Below, one piece after another: positions 9,054-18,104 of a DNA stretch of 64,000 nucleotides. Below the pieces are notes generated by a model. The model did no database searches and was not told the origin of the DNA. It was given only the letters and a program-made list of their open reading frames with translations. Both the position numbers and the translations under genes were made by a program. This DNA comes from Desulfovibrio mangrovi (GTDB lineage: Bacteria; Desulfobacterota; Desulfovibrionia; Desulfovibrionales; Desulfovibrionaceae). The stretch is from positions 3,844,001-3,908,000 of the forward strand of contig NZ_CP104208.1 in NCBI RefSeq assembly GCF_026230175.1, given 5' to 3'. Positions within the stretch are counted from its first letter, which is position 1. Each line of letters begins with the position of its first letter.

Positions 9054-10712
9054 CTAGACCATGGTGATGACGGGCAGCACTACGGGGTCACGTTCCAGCA
9101 CCTTGCGGAAGAAGCGGCGCAGGGTGGAGCGGATGCGGTCCTTCAGCTTTTCCAGATCGCCCGGGCTCATGTTTTCCAGAATGTCCAGCACGATGCACTT
9201 GGCGTCTTCCAGCACGTGATTGTAATGGGCCTCGAAGATGAAGCCTTTGGACACGATGTCCGGCCCGTGCAGGATTTCCCAAATCTGCTCATCCAGCACG
9301 AGGAAGACTACCACCATGCCTTCTCCGCCCAGTATCTGACGTTCCTTGAGTACGGAGGAACCCACGTCGCCCACGCCCTTGCCGTCTACCAGCACGGTTT
9401 CCAGATTGATGCGCGGCTCCTTGCGGATGCCTTCCGGCAGCAGTGTGACGGGATCGCCGTCTTCCAGAATGATGGTGTGGTCGGCGGGAATGCCGCATTC
9501 GTGGGCAAGGCGGCAGTGCTTGACCAGATGGCGATACTCGCCGTGCACCGGTACGAAGAAGCGTGGGCGCACGGTTTCCAGCATGATGCGAAGTTCTTCA
9601 CGGTAGGCGTGGCCCGAAGCGTGGATGTTGCGGAAATTCTCGTAATAGACCTCTGCCCCCAGCCGGTACATGTCGTTGATGAGCCGGGTGATGGCGCGCG
9701 CGTTGCCGGGGATGAACCGTGACGACATGATGACCGTATCCCCTTCCTTGATGGAGAGGGAGCGGTGTTCGCCGCGGGTGATGCGGGAAAGTGCTGACAG
9801 CGGCTCGCCCTGTGAGCCTGTTACCAGCAGGACGATCTCGTTGTCCGGCAGGGCGGGCATGTCCTGCGGGTCCATGTAGACGCCGGAAGGCACGCGCATG
9901 AAGCCGAGATCGCGGGCGATGTCTATATTGTTCAGCAGGCTGCGGCCGGAAACGGCCACCTTGCGGCCGTACTTGGCGGCGATGTCGAACACTTCCTGAA
10001 TGCGCTGGATATGGCTTGAGAACAGCGTGACAACCACTCGTCCCTTGGCGTCACGGAAGATGCCGTCAAAGGTGTCGCGGATCTCGCGTTCGCCAAGCGA
10101 ATGGCCATCCCGCTCAATGTTGGTGGAGTCGGAAAGCAGGAGCTGCACACCCTCGTCGGAAAAACGGCGGAAGGCGTCCAGATCGGTGCTGTGGCCGTCA
10201 ATGGGGTTGGGGTCCAGCTTGAAGTCGCCGGTATGCACCACGCGCCCTACGGGCGTTTCCACACCGAGAGCGAAACCTTCAATGATGGAGTGGCACACGG
10301 GGAAGAAGTTGAAGACCATGTCGCCCAAGGCAAGACGCTGTCCAGGTTTCACAACGATCAGTTCGGTGCGATCCAGCAGATTGGCTTCGCGCAGCTTGTG
10401 TTCCACCAGCGCGAGCGTGAAGCGGGAACCGTAGATGGGCACGTGCAGCCAGGGCATGAGCCATGGCAGCGCGCCTATGTGATCTTCGTGTCCGTGCGTG
10501 AGCACAACGCCGCGCACTTTCTCCTTCTGACGGAGAATATGGTCGAACTGGGGAATGACCACGTCGATGCCGAGGTGGTAGTCGTCAGGAAACATGAGCC
10601 CGCAGTCCACCACGACCGAGGTCGTGGGGGTGGACCAGATGGTGCAGTTCATGCCGATTTCGCCGTAGCCCCCAAGGGGGGTCAGCGTCAGGAATTCTTG
10701 CTGGTCCGGCAT
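9054..10712 (-). CDS. rnj: Ribonuclease J
   Basis: A metallo-beta-lactamase/beta-CASP ribonuclease for mRNA turnover and rRNA maturation. Residues 73-78 carry the zinc motif HGHEDH. 'PLGGYGEIGMNC' at the N-terminus and 'RFFVPVHGEYRHL' near residue 370 are typical of RNase J. The length of 552 residues is normal for the full enzyme with a C-terminal domain. Its start overlaps the end of plsC by 25 nt, so the two are co-transcribed. Confidence 0.93.
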   Translation of the reverse strand: MPDQQEFLTLTPLGGYGEIGMNCTIWSTPTTSVVVDCGLMFPDDYHLGIDVVIPQFDHILRQKEKVRGVVLTHGHEDHIGALPWLMPWLHVPIYGSRFTLALVEHKLREANLLDRTELIVVKPGQRLALGDMVFNFFPVCHSIIEGFALGVETPVGRVVHTGDFKLDPNPIDGHSTDLDAFRRFSDEGVQLLLSDSTNIERDGHSLGEREIRDTFDGIFRDAKGRVVVTLFSSHIQRIQEVFDIAAKYGRKVAVSGRSLLNNIDIARDLGFMRVPSGVYMDPQDMPALPDNEIVLLVTGSQGEPLSALSRITRGEHRSLSIKEGDTVIMSSRFIPGNARAITRLINDMYRLGAEVYYENFRNIHASGHAYREELRIMLETVRPRFFVPVHGEYRHLVKHCRLAHECGIPADHTIILEDGDPVTLLPEGIRKEPRINLETVLVDGKGVGDVGSSVLKERQILGGEGMVVVFLVLDEQIWEILHGPDIVSKGFIFEAHYNHVLEDAKCIVLDILENMSPGDLEKLKDRIRSTLRRFFRKVLERDPVVLPVITMV

Positions 10713-11425
10713 GCGCGCATCTCCAGATAGGCGTTGTTCATTATGGTGTGCAGGTCCTCGAGAAACCTGTTGCGGTCTTTGAGGGTATAACCGGAAAGGT
10801 CAATGGGCGGCAGGGCCTTTACCCGCACCACATGGCGGCGCTTGAGCGTGATATGCCCCTTGGGCAGAATTTCACCGGTGCCGTCCATGACAACGGGAAC
10901 CACGGGAAGACCGGTTTTAAGGGCCAGAATGATGCCTCCGGATTTGAAATCGCCCAAATGGGAGGTGTCCAACTGGCGGGTACCTTCGGGAAAAATGAGA
11001 ATGGAGCGGCCTGCCTTGGCTATTTCCGCAGCATTGTCCATGGATTTCATGGCGCTTCGGCTATTCTTGCGGTCGATGGGAATGTGCTTGCCCATACTGA
11101 ATGCCCAGCCCACGAAGGGAATGCGGAAAAGACTCTTCTTGGCGATGAAGGCCGGATAGAAGTCGCGCAGCAGCAGGGTGCTTATGGGAATGTCGAACTG
11201 GCTCTGGTGGTTGACCATGAAGACCACCGGGCCATTTTCAGGCAGGGCAGCAAGGTCGGACTCCAGCCGGATGCCGGAAAGGACAACAGCGCTACGGCTC
11301 CACAGGGCGGCAAGAAAGGCGCAGGCCTTGCCGGCCGGTGCGAAGACGCCCACGGCCAGAGTGGCGACGCTGATCACGAATGTGGCCGTGAGGAACGATA
11401 GATAAAACCATAGAGTACGGATCAT
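10688..11425 (-). CDS. plsC: 1-acyl-sn-glycerol-3-phosphate acyltransferase
   Basis: Membrane enzyme that makes phosphatidic acid from lysophosphatidic acid. Its 245 residues include an N-terminal membrane segment (about 5-30), the catalytic NHQSQFD box (72-78) and the substrate-binding PEGTR box (146-150). GGAAGG lies ahead of the ATG. It overlaps the RNase J gene downstream by 25 nt. The upstream EF-G-like gene is separated by a terminator, so plsC-rnj is likely its own unit. Confidence 0.93.
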   Translation of the reverse strand: MIRTLWFYLSFLTATFVISVATLAVGVFAPAGKACAFLAALWSRSAVVLSGIRLESDLAALPENGPVVFMVNHQSQFDIPISTLLLRDFYPAFIAKKSLFRIPFVGWAFSMGKHIPIDRKNSRSAMKSMDNAAEIAKAGRSILIFPEGTRQLDTSHLGDFKSGGIILALKTGLPVVPVVMDGTGEILPKGHITLKRRHVVRVKALPPIDLSGYTLKDRNRFLEDLHTIMNNAYLEMRACRTSKNS

Positions 11426-11504
11426 GAAACCTTCCAGTGTGAATCAAGTCTGCCAAGCTACCGGAAAAAGTGGATTGCCTCAAGGGGGAGCGGGCAGCAA
11501 ATTA

Positions 11505-11532
11505 AAGCCCCGCCGCAGATGCGACGGGGCTT
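11505..11532 (-). terminator. Terminator after the EF-G-like gene
   Basis: AAGCCCCGCCGC pairs with GCGACGGGGCTT (one mismatch) around AGAT, and the minus strand then reads TAATTT. It lies 11 nt past the stop of the gene ending at 11543. Confidence 0.7.
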
Positions 11533-11542
11533 GTCTCTTCCA

Positions 11543-13603
11543 TTAGTCTCTGGCTGCCTCATGTTCGGCTACCACGCGGTCCACAACCGGAGGCGGAGCC
11601 TCTTCATAGTGGGTGAGTTCCATGGTGAACACGCCCTGACCACCCGTCATGGAGCGCAGGTCGGGGGCGTAGCGCAGGACTTCGTTCATGGGCACGTGTG
11701 CCTTGATCTCCGTGAGACCCGATTGGGAGTCGGAGCCCAGCACCTTGCCGCGCCGCGAGGAAAGGTCGCCGATGACGTCGCCCATGTATTCGTCCGGAAT
11801 TTGCACGGTGAGCAGGACGATGGGTTCCAGCAGGGCGGGCTTCACCTTTTCCATAGCGCTTTTCAGGGCGAGGGAACCGGCGATCTTGAAGGCCATTTCA
11901 GAGGAGTCCACGTTGTGGTAGGAGCCGTCGTACAGCTTGGCACGGAAGTCCACCAACGGGTAGCCCGCAAGGAAGCCGCGCTGGGCCGATTCCTGAATGC
12001 CCTTGTCCACGGCGGGGATGTACTGGCGCGGAATGACACCGCCCACGATGGCGTCTTCGAACTCGTAGCCGAAGCCGTGGGGCATGCCTTCGATTTCCAC
12101 CCAGCAATCGCCGAACTGGCCGCGTCCGCCGGACTGCTTCTTGTGTCGTCCCTGTACCTGGGCCTTGCCCTTGATGGTTTCGCGGTAGGGAACCTTGGGG
12201 GTTTTCAGCAGGATTTCGCACTTGTACCGGCGCATGGCTTTTTCCACGCTGGTCTCTATGTGCATCTGGCCCATTCCGGAGATGAGGATGTCGCTCGATT
12301 CCTCGGCACGGGAAAGGCGCAGTGTGATATCTTCGTCAAGCAGCCTGTTAACGGCTGCATACACCTTGTCTTCGTCTCCCTTTTCCTTGGGCGCGAGCGC
12401 GTAGGAGATAAGGTGCGGAGGCAGGGTGGGCGGGGTAAGCTTGAAGGGCTTCTTTTCGTCGGCAAGGGTGTCGCCGGTTTTGGTCATCTTGAGTTTCGGC
12501 AGGGCGACAATGGCACCGGGGCCTATGCCGCCGCGGGCGGGCGAGGTTTCCTTGCCAACCATGAAGAGCGGGGTGCCGATGCGTTCGGATTCACCCTTGT
12601 TCACGTTGCGCAGGCTGGCTTCGCCGTTCAGCGTGCCGGAAAGTACGCGCATTATGGTGAGTTGGCCCGCAAAGGGATCTGCCAGCGTCTTGAACGCGAA
12701 CATGGCAAGTGGGGCATCGGGATCAGATGTACGGGTTGCGCTTTCCGCACCTTGCCACGGAGCATGGTCCATGGGGTTGGGGAACAGTTCCTGGATGGCG
12801 TCGAGAAGTTGGGCACCGCCCCTGTTTTCGAGCGAGGAACCCACAACAACGGGCACCAGCTCACCTTTGAGCACGCCGATTCTCAGGCCGTGCGCAATCT
12901 CTTCGGGGGCAAGTTCGCCGGTTTCCAGATACTTTTCCATCAGTTCTTCATCGCTCTCCGCGATGTTCTCGATGGTGGTCTCGCGCAGCATGGAGACCTC
13001 ATCCGCCATCTCGGCGGGAATGGGGATTTCCGAAAATTTACCGTCTGCTTCAAAGGAATAGGCCTTTTCACCAAGGACATCCACAACGCCTTTGAAGTCC
13101 TGTTTGGTGCCTATGGGCATGTACAGCAGGACAGTGCGCATGCCCAGCATGGAGGAGAGGCCGTTGAACGCCATGTCGAAATCCGCACGGTCGCGGTCCA
13201 TCTTGTTGATGAAGGCAATGGCGGGCAGGCCTGCGCTTTTTACATAGCTCCACAGACGTTTTGTGAGGGGGCGTACACCGTCCACGGCGTCTACAACTAA
13301 AATGGCGCTATCCGCACCTTTGAGCAGGTACTGGATATCGCCGATAAAGTTGTTGTCGCCGGGGGTGTCGATGAGGAAGTGACGGTTCTTCTGCCATTCG
13401 AAGGTGGCGAAGGCCGGTTGGACGGAACCGCGGCGCTTCACTTCCTCAGGTTCGTAGTCGAGGGTGGTGGAACCCTCCTCGACCTTCCCAAGGCGGTTGA
13501 TGACGCCAGACTGAAACAGCAGCATTTCAGCCAGCGACGTCTTACCGCAACCTCCGGTGCCTACAATTGCATAGGTTCTCTGGGTCTCCAGTGCTTTGGA
13601 CAT
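11543..13603 (-). CDS. Elongation factor G-like translational GTPase
   Basis: A five-domain EF-G homologue of 686 residues. The P-loop GTGGCGKT is at 15-22, the switch II motif DTPGD at 79-83, and NKMD at 133-136. The glutamine/histidine position after DTPG, normally His in EF-G (DTPGH), is Asp here. Together with the divergent P-loop this places it with the EF-G-like/EF-G2 paralogues rather than the main translocase. Its cellular role is not settled. The ATG is preceded by GGGAGAGG. It is a single-gene unit with its own terminator. Confidence 0.9.
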   Translation of the reverse strand: MSKALETQRTYAIVGTGGCGKTSLAEMLLFQSGVINRLGKVEEGSTTLDYEPEEVKRRGSVQPAFATFEWQKNRHFLIDTPGDNNFIGDIQYLLKGADSAILVVDAVDGVRPLTKRLWSYVKSAGLPAIAFINKMDRDRADFDMAFNGLSSMLGMRTVLLYMPIGTKQDFKGVVDVLGEKAYSFEADGKFSEIPIPAEMADEVSMLRETTIENIAESDEELMEKYLETGELAPEEIAHGLRIGVLKGELVPVVVGSSLENRGGAQLLDAIQELFPNPMDHAPWQGAESATRTSDPDAPLAMFAFKTLADPFAGQLTIMRVLSGTLNGEASLRNVNKGESERIGTPLFMVGKETSPARGGIGPGAIVALPKLKMTKTGDTLADEKKPFKLTPPTLPPHLISYALAPKEKGDEDKVYAAVNRLLDEDITLRLSRAEESSDILISGMGQMHIETSVEKAMRRYKCEILLKTPKVPYRETIKGKAQVQGRHKKQSGGRGQFGDCWVEIEGMPHGFGYEFEDAIVGGVIPRQYIPAVDKGIQESAQRGFLAGYPLVDFRAKLYDGSYHNVDSSEMAFKIAGSLALKSAMEKVKPALLEPIVLLTVQIPDEYMGDVIGDLSSRRGKVLGSDSQSGLTEIKAHVPMNEVLRYAPDLRSMTGGQGVFTMELTHYEEAPPPVVDRVVAEHEAARD

Positions 13604-13901
13604 ATACCTCTCCCTTACTCAGTTTAAACCAGTTAAGACGGAGTTCTCTGGCCCGGCATCCGGGCGTTCGGTCCATTGCGAATATGCGGAGGGGAAATCA
13701 GTACGGCGTGCCCTCCGACTTTTCCCGATGATGCCACATTGAATAAGCTGCACCTAGTTGTCAACCCTGTTTGTAAAAACGCTTGTTTGGTTGCTCAGGC
13801 AAAATAGGGGCAAATGTATCATCCCGCCATGGTTTACCCTTTGTGTTGACCACGACGCGCAACTGATAGATGATGCGATAGTATTATGCAGAGGAGCGGT
13901 C

Positions 13902-14399
13902 ATGTATTTCAATCTGATCATCGGTCTGGTCGTGCTCGGAGGGCTGTTTTTTCTGGCAAGGGAATTTGCCGGACGCCTGCGTTCTCCTCGCGCCATCCTG
14001 CAGGAAGAGCTGGAAGAGCGCCGCAGGCGTAACGAGCGTATTCAGGAAAACCTGCAGCGTATCCGCGAACGCGCCATTGCCAAGATGGTTCCCGTGCGGC
14101 GGGCCATAGACGAGATGAATGCATCCCTCCTTGTCTCGCAACGGTTCATCATTGAAGGGGAGGGCGAAACCGTCTCCCTGCGTCAAGGCAGTCTGACCAT
14201 TACCGTCAGCTATCAGCTGGCTAGTTTTTCCGTGGATGGCACGCCCGGCGAGTTGCGTGAAGATGTGGCCCAATATGAGCGGTATGTGATCGATGTGCAG
14301 GATACCGCGTATGAACGGTCGAACATGCGTGAGGCCGTGACCAGCGAGGAGGCCATCCGCCTCGTGGCGCGCGAGATTGCCGCCCTGCTGCAACGCTGA
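13902..14399 (+). CDS. Membrane-anchored protein of unknown function
   Basis: A 165-residue protein with one N-terminal membrane segment (about residues 2-20, YFNLIIGLVVLGGLFFLA). A strongly charged helical stretch (about 28-60, rich in Arg/Glu) follows, probably a coiled coil, then a globular C-terminal domain. The frame is open upstream to 13758, but the ATG at 13902 has GAGGAG 7 nt ahead and starts directly at the membrane segment. It lies divergent from the EF-G-like gene and upstream of the glutaredoxin/FTR pair. I recognise no known family. Confidence 0.75.
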   Translation: MYFNLIIGLVVLGGLFFLAREFAGRLRSPRAILQEELEERRRRNERIQENLQRIRERAIAKMVPVRRAIDEMNASLLVSQRFIIEGEGETVSLRQGSLTITVSYQLASFSVDGTPGELREDVAQYERYVIDVQDTAYERSNMREAVTSEEAIRLVAREIAALLQR

Positions 14400-14479
14400 A
14401 GCGGGCCGGACGCGTTGTCTTTGCCTCCGGCTGCTGTTATGCTGCACTATTCAGTACACGATACGATGAGGATATTCTT

Positions 14480-14743
14480 ATGGCAAAGCCCTGCAATGTG
14501 ACTCTGTATGCCTTATCCACTTGCATTCATTGCAAGAAGACCAAGCAGTTCCTTGAGGATAACGACGTGCAGTTCAAGGTGGTGTATGTGGACCAGCTCA
14601 CCGGCGACGAGCGCAAGGAAGCCATTGCGCGCATCAAGGAATACAACCCGAAGCTGTCGTTCCCCACTATCATTATTGACGAGGGCGTGTGCGTCATCGT
14701 CGGGTTCCAGAAGGAAGAGATTCAGGAGGCGCTGGACATATGA
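14480..14743 (+). CDS. Glutaredoxin/thioredoxin-like protein
   Basis: An 87-residue thioredoxin-fold protein with the redox motif CIHC at residues 15-18, the cis-proline region 'LSFPTIIIDEG' and a C-terminal 'VIVGFQKEEIQEAL' helix. It should exchange disulfides with protein partners. Its stop overlaps the start of the ferredoxin:thioredoxin reductase gene (ATGA), so the latter is probably its reductase. This replaces the NADPH/glutathione route and fits an anaerobe with abundant reduced ferredoxin. Confidence 0.9.
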   Translation: MAKPCNVTLYALSTCIHCKKTKQFLEDNDVQFKVVYVDQLTGDERKEAIARIKEYNPKLSFPTIIIDEGVCVIVGFQKEEIQEALDI

Positions 14744-15090
14744 GCAAGCAGATGACCGTGGAGCAGCTCTTTGAGATGCTCAAGAAGTTTCAGGAACCCA
14801 AGGGGTATTTCTTCAACAAGGACATGACCATGACCATGCCCCTGCTGGAGAATCTGCTTGTGAACAAGGAGCGCTACGGCTACATGGCCTGCCCCTGTCG
14901 CCTGCCCAACGGTACCTTTGAAGACGACAAGGATATCGTCTGTCCCTGCGTGTACCGCGAGGAAGACATGAAGGAATACGGGGCCTGCTTCTGCGGCCTG
15001 TATGTCACCGCCGAGGTGAACGAGCGGGAAGATACCTCCATCGTCGTGCCTGAACGCCGCCCCCCGGAAAAGATTCTGGGTCAGGACTAG
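14740..15090 (+). CDS. Ferredoxin:thioredoxin reductase catalytic subunit
   Basis: A 116-residue [4Fe-4S] protein that passes electrons one by one to a disulfide on a thioredoxin-like partner. The diagnostic cysteine pattern is present: CPC at 51-53, CPC at 68-70 and CFC at 83-85. No variable (alpha) subunit gene is adjacent, as is common outside plants and cyanobacteria. It starts at the ATG overlapping the glutaredoxin stop. A strong terminator follows. Confidence 0.93.
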   Translation: MSKQMTVEQLFEMLKKFQEPKGYFFNKDMTMTMPLLENLLVNKERYGYMACPCRLPNGTFEDDKDIVCPCVYREEDMKEYGACFCGLYVTAEVNEREDTSIVVPERRPPEKILGQD

Positions 15091-15096
15091 AAAGCG

Positions 15097-15131
15097 AAAG
15101 CCCTGCCGTGATGAACGGCAGGGCTTTTTTT
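15097..15131. terminator. Bidirectional intrinsic terminator
   Basis: A 12-bp stem (AAAGCCCTGCCG, 15097-15108, with 15116-15127) is followed by a T-run on the plus strand. It ends the FTR gene. The minus-strand amidohydrolase gene stops just at its right edge. Confidence 0.93.
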
Positions 15132-15924
15132 ATTGTTCGATTCCCAGCGCGATCGCGCTGTTACGCAGAATCTGTTCCAGATCCGCGTCGCTCAGTTTCA
15201 GGCGTTTGCGTAGTCTGGCCATTTCATCCGCCGGATCGTACAGCGGATAGTCCGAGCCGAAGAGGATGCGTTCGCGTGGATGCTTCTTCCAGATGGCGGC
15301 AAGGGTCTCGTCGTCGATGAACTCCAGCGAGCTGGAGGTGTCGATGTAAACATCTCTGCCAATAATGCTTTCCAACGCGTACTTCCAGTGCCTGTAGCCG
15401 CCCATGTGGGCCGCGATGAAGCGTGCGCGGGGAAAGAGGTCCATCAGGGCGGCGAGCTTGTACGGGCAGGAGGGGTTTTGCTCGGGCGGCAGTACGTCGC
15501 CGATGTGCAGCATGAACATGAAGTGGTCCTGCGCCTCTTCGATGATGGGGTGCAGGCGCGGATCATCCAGACGGAAGCTCTGGAATTCGGGATGCAGCTT
15601 CAGGCCCATTATGCCGTTTTTCTTCAGTCGTTCCAGTTGGCAGGCCCAATCCTCGTAGTCGGGATGAATAGTGCCGAAAGGAATGACCGAAGGATGGGCT
15701 TCCTTCAGGGCAAGCGCAAAATTGTTGGCCGGAATGACCTGTGCTGCCGCAGTGGCAGCGGAATGGACCACAACCTTGTCTATGCCCGCTTTGCGGGCCC
15801 TTGCCAGCAAATCTTCTATCAGCCCGGAACCAACGCCGTGAATGCCGTAATGCTGCCCCAGCTGCTGGAGCACCTTGTCGGCAATCTTCGGGTGGAAGGC
15901 ATGAGTATGCACGTCTATAAACAT
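15130..15924 (-). CDS. Amidohydrolase family protein (TatD/ACMSD-like barrel)
   Basis: A 264-residue metal-dependent hydrolase of the amidohydrolase_2 type. It begins MFIDVHTHAFHPKI, where HTH is the first metal-binding motif. 'IAAHMGGYRHW' supplies further histidines and 'RILFGSDYPLYDPA' the terminal aspartate motif. The frame extends upstream to a TTG at 15966, but the ATG at 15924 places the HTH motif near residue 6 as usual. It is the last gene of a minus-strand cluster with two thioesterases. Substrate unknown. Confidence 0.85.
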   Translation of the reverse strand: MFIDVHTHAFHPKIADKVLQQLGQHYGIHGVGSGLIEDLLARARKAGIDKVVVHSAATAAAQVIPANNFALALKEAHPSVIPFGTIHPDYEDWACQLERLKKNGIMGLKLHPEFQSFRLDDPRLHPIIEEAQDHFMFMLHIGDVLPPEQNPSCPYKLAALMDLFPRARFIAAHMGGYRHWKYALESIIGRDVYIDTSSSLEFIDDETLAAIWKKHPRERILFGSDYPLYDPADEMARLRKRLKLSDADLEQILRNSAIALGIEQ

Positions 15925-16021
15925 GGGCAGTTGCTTACTGCCGCCTTTGGGGAAAGGCAAGCGCAAAACATATCATGCAGGGAATGGAATTGGATGGAAG
16001 GCAGTTGCAGTGCTATTTCAA

Positions 16022-16447
16022 TCAGCTTGCCTGCACATCGCCGGAGAACAGGTTCTTCAGCCAGTCCGGCACGGCCACGGGGCGTCCTGTTTCGTTCACG
16101 CAGGCATGCTGCGTCATGCCGGTTGCCAGCACCTTGGCCTTGTCTGCGTTCAGAATCTCGTAGGTGAACGTAATGGAAGCCTTGCCCCATTCGGCAATGC
16201 CGACGCGCACGTATACAAGGTCGTCGTAGCGTGCGGGAGCACGGTACCGGCACTGGGCTTCGCGCACGGGCAGCATGATGCCACGCTCTTCAACTGTGGC
16301 ATAGCTCATGCCGCGTTCGCGGATGAACTCGCTTCTGCCGCGTTCAAACAGGTGCAGGTATTCGGCGTAGTACAGCACGCCCATTGTGTCTGTTTCACCG
16401 TAGGAAATGCGGTGGGGCAGGAAGGTTTCCGGTGTGGGAAAGCTCAT
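16022..16447 (-). CDS. Acyl-CoA thioesterase, YbgC/4HBT family
   Basis: A 141-residue hot-dog fold thioesterase. The catalytic signature is 'YGETDTMGVLYYAEYLHLFERGRSEF' (about residues 16-41), in which the Asp of 'DTMG' is the active-site acid. It probably clears acyl-CoA or acyl-ACP species. It sits in a row with a DLH-type hydrolase and an acyl-ACP thioesterase, consistent with lipid or acyl-thioester metabolism. CGGAG precedes the ATG. Confidence 0.9.
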   Translation of the reverse strand: MSFPTPETFLPHRISYGETDTMGVLYYAEYLHLFERGRSEFIRERGMSYATVEERGIMLPVREAQCRYRAPARYDDLVYVRVGIAEWGKASITFTYEILNADKAKVLATGMTQHACVNETGRPVAVPDWLKNLFSGDVQAS

Positions 16448-16480
16448 GTGCGTATGCTCCGGAATGGATGATTGCTCGGG

Positions 16481-17245
16481 TTATGCGGATAATGTCTTTT
16501 CGGAGGCCGCAAGGGCGGCCTCGAAGAATGTCAGGATGTCGTTCCATGCCCGCTGTGCGAGTTGCGGGCAGTACCATGAATTGAGGGCCTCGTTCGGAAT
16601 CAGCAGTTCATTGCAGAAGCCGTGACCCGCATCACTATATATGGTGAGGCGGCAGTCGAGGCGGGCGTCCCGCATCTCTTCCACAAAGGGGGGCACTTCG
16701 GCAAGGGGGACCACCTTGTCGTGCGCGCCGTGCAGTACCAGCAGCGGGCCGCAGGGTACGGCTTTTTCCGTGACGGGCTGCAGGGGATGCGTCGTGTTCA
16801 GATAGCCGTAGACGCTGCAGGTGGCGTCCACGGGAGCGCCGGAGCGGGCAAGCTCCAGCACGCAACAGCCGCCGAAGGAAAAGCCGAGCGTGAACACCGG
16901 CAGTCCTGCCGTGGCAGGATGTGCGCGCAGGGCGTTGAACGAAGCACGGATGCGTCTGCGCATCAGGAGCCTGTCCGAGCGGTAGATGCGGGAAACGGTA
17001 CTGCCTTCCGCCGGAGAGGCGGGGCGCACGTCCTTGCCATACATATCGCAGGCCAGAACAGCATAGCCGAGGGCGGCAAGCCGTCCGGCGTGTCTGTGCA
17101 TGTATTCGCCCGGCCCCATGAATTCATGCACCAGCAGCACGGCTGCCTTTGCCTTTTGGGGGACAAGGAGCAGCCCTTCCAGCAGGGTGTCCTGATCCAT
17201 GCATTCGAAGGCGGTGTCTGATTCGAGGGAGGATGCGCCGGTCAT
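16481..17245 (-). CDS. Dienelactone-hydrolase-family alpha/beta hydrolase
   Basis: A 254-residue alpha/beta hydrolase. The nucleophile elbow reads GFSFGG, so serine replaces the cysteine of classical dienelactone hydrolase. The acid is in 'LHGAHDKVVP' and the histidine in 'SDAGHGFCN'. The ATG at 17245 overlaps the stop of the upstream acyl-ACP thioesterase gene (ATGA), which fixes the start over longer upstream options. It may act as a carboxylesterase or thioesterase, and its substrate is unknown. Confidence 0.87.
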   Translation of the reverse strand: MTGASSLESDTAFECMDQDTLLEGLLLVPQKAKAAVLLVHEFMGPGEYMHRHAGRLAALGYAVLACDMYGKDVRPASPAEGSTVSRIYRSDRLLMRRRIRASFNALRAHPATAGLPVFTLGFSFGGCCVLELARSGAPVDATCSVYGYLNTTHPLQPVTEKAVPCGPLLVLHGAHDKVVPLAEVPPFVEEMRDARLDCRLTIYSDAGHGFCNELLIPNEALNSWYCPQLAQRAWNDILTFFEAALAASEKTLSA

Positions 17246-18033
17246 TTCCGGCTTCCGTTTGCAAAGGCTGCGGGAATGCCGTTCATGTTGACTGCGGAGC
17301 GTTCCCGCCAGATCACGCGCGCACGGCACAGTTCCGTGCCGTCCTCAAGCGTGACGGAATGCAGAGTCTCGCGTGATGCGGGATCGGAGCAGGCGGAAAC
17401 CAGCGGGGTTCCCGCACCGCATTCGGCACGAAAGGTGATGTCCACCAGCGATGGTTCATGCGTAGCCGAGAAGGACTCCGGTACCGATTCCAGCACCCAG
17501 TCCGTATAGCGGGCGTTGTTGACGTGTCCGTTCATGTCCAGATCGGCCTTGCGGGTGAGCACGGGGGCGTTGTGGGCTACCTCGCGCAGTTTGGGCACCG
17601 CACGGGTTGCAAATGCCTGACAGGGGGGCTGGTTCTTGGGGTACTCGTCAGTCACGAAGTCTGGAATGGGGGCCATGCGGCGGGTGGAAAAGTCGATGAC
17701 CGTCCATGCGCTGGTGCCGGAGGCGAGCAGGTTGCCTTGCGCGTCGAAGGCTTCATAGCAGCGCATGGCCACCGTGCGGTCGTGGGTGGAGGGCCACGTG
17801 CGCAGGGTTATGGTCTCGCCTGCGGCGGGATAGCGGTCTACCGTGATGGAGAGTCTGGTCAGCACCCATGCGACTCCTTCGGCCCACAGCCGCTCGCCGG
17901 GAAAGCCGAGATCACGGGCGTTGTTGGAGGCCGCTTCCTGAAAATAGTCAGCAAAGGTGGTGGGGGTGGCAACGCCTGTCACGCCTACTTCATAGCAGCG
18001 CACAGGCAGCGTTTCTGTGCCGGATACGGTCAT
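17242..18033 (-). CDS. Acyl-ACP thioesterase
   Basis: A 263-residue double hot-dog thioesterase of the acyl-ACP family, which releases free fatty acids from acyl carrier protein. The second half has the family motif 'DMNGHVNNARYTDWVLES'. The first has 'TFADYFQEAASNNARDLG' and 'AWVLTRLSITVDRYP'. Of three possible starts, the ATG at 18033 has AGAGGA about 8 nt ahead and gives the normal N-terminus. The ATG at 18105 overlaps the permease stop but lacks a Shine-Dalgarno. It overlaps the downstream hydrolase gene by 4 nt. Confidence 0.9.
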   Translation of the reverse strand: MTVSGTETLPVRCYEVGVTGVATPTTFADYFQEAASNNARDLGFPGERLWAEGVAWVLTRLSITVDRYPAAGETITLRTWPSTHDRTVAMRCYEAFDAQGNLLASGTSAWTVIDFSTRRMAPIPDFVTDEYPKNQPPCQAFATRAVPKLREVAHNAPVLTRKADLDMNGHVNNARYTDWVLESVPESFSATHEPSLVDITFRAECGAGTPLVSACSDPASRETLHSVTLEDGTELCRARVIWRERSAVNMNGIPAAFANGSRK

Positions 18034-18104
18034 TGGGGTATCCTCTGATTTGAGTCCTGGCAGAGTCTGAGCGGTGCGGGACTGGAGTTGTCGTAAATGC
18101 GTCA

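Noticed and set aside
11519-13300. A long plus-strand open frame (593 codons) opposite the EF-G-like gene
   Set aside because: It mirrors a confirmed GTPase gene on the other strand, is rich in Val/His/Gly as high-GC shadows are, and has no ribosome site.
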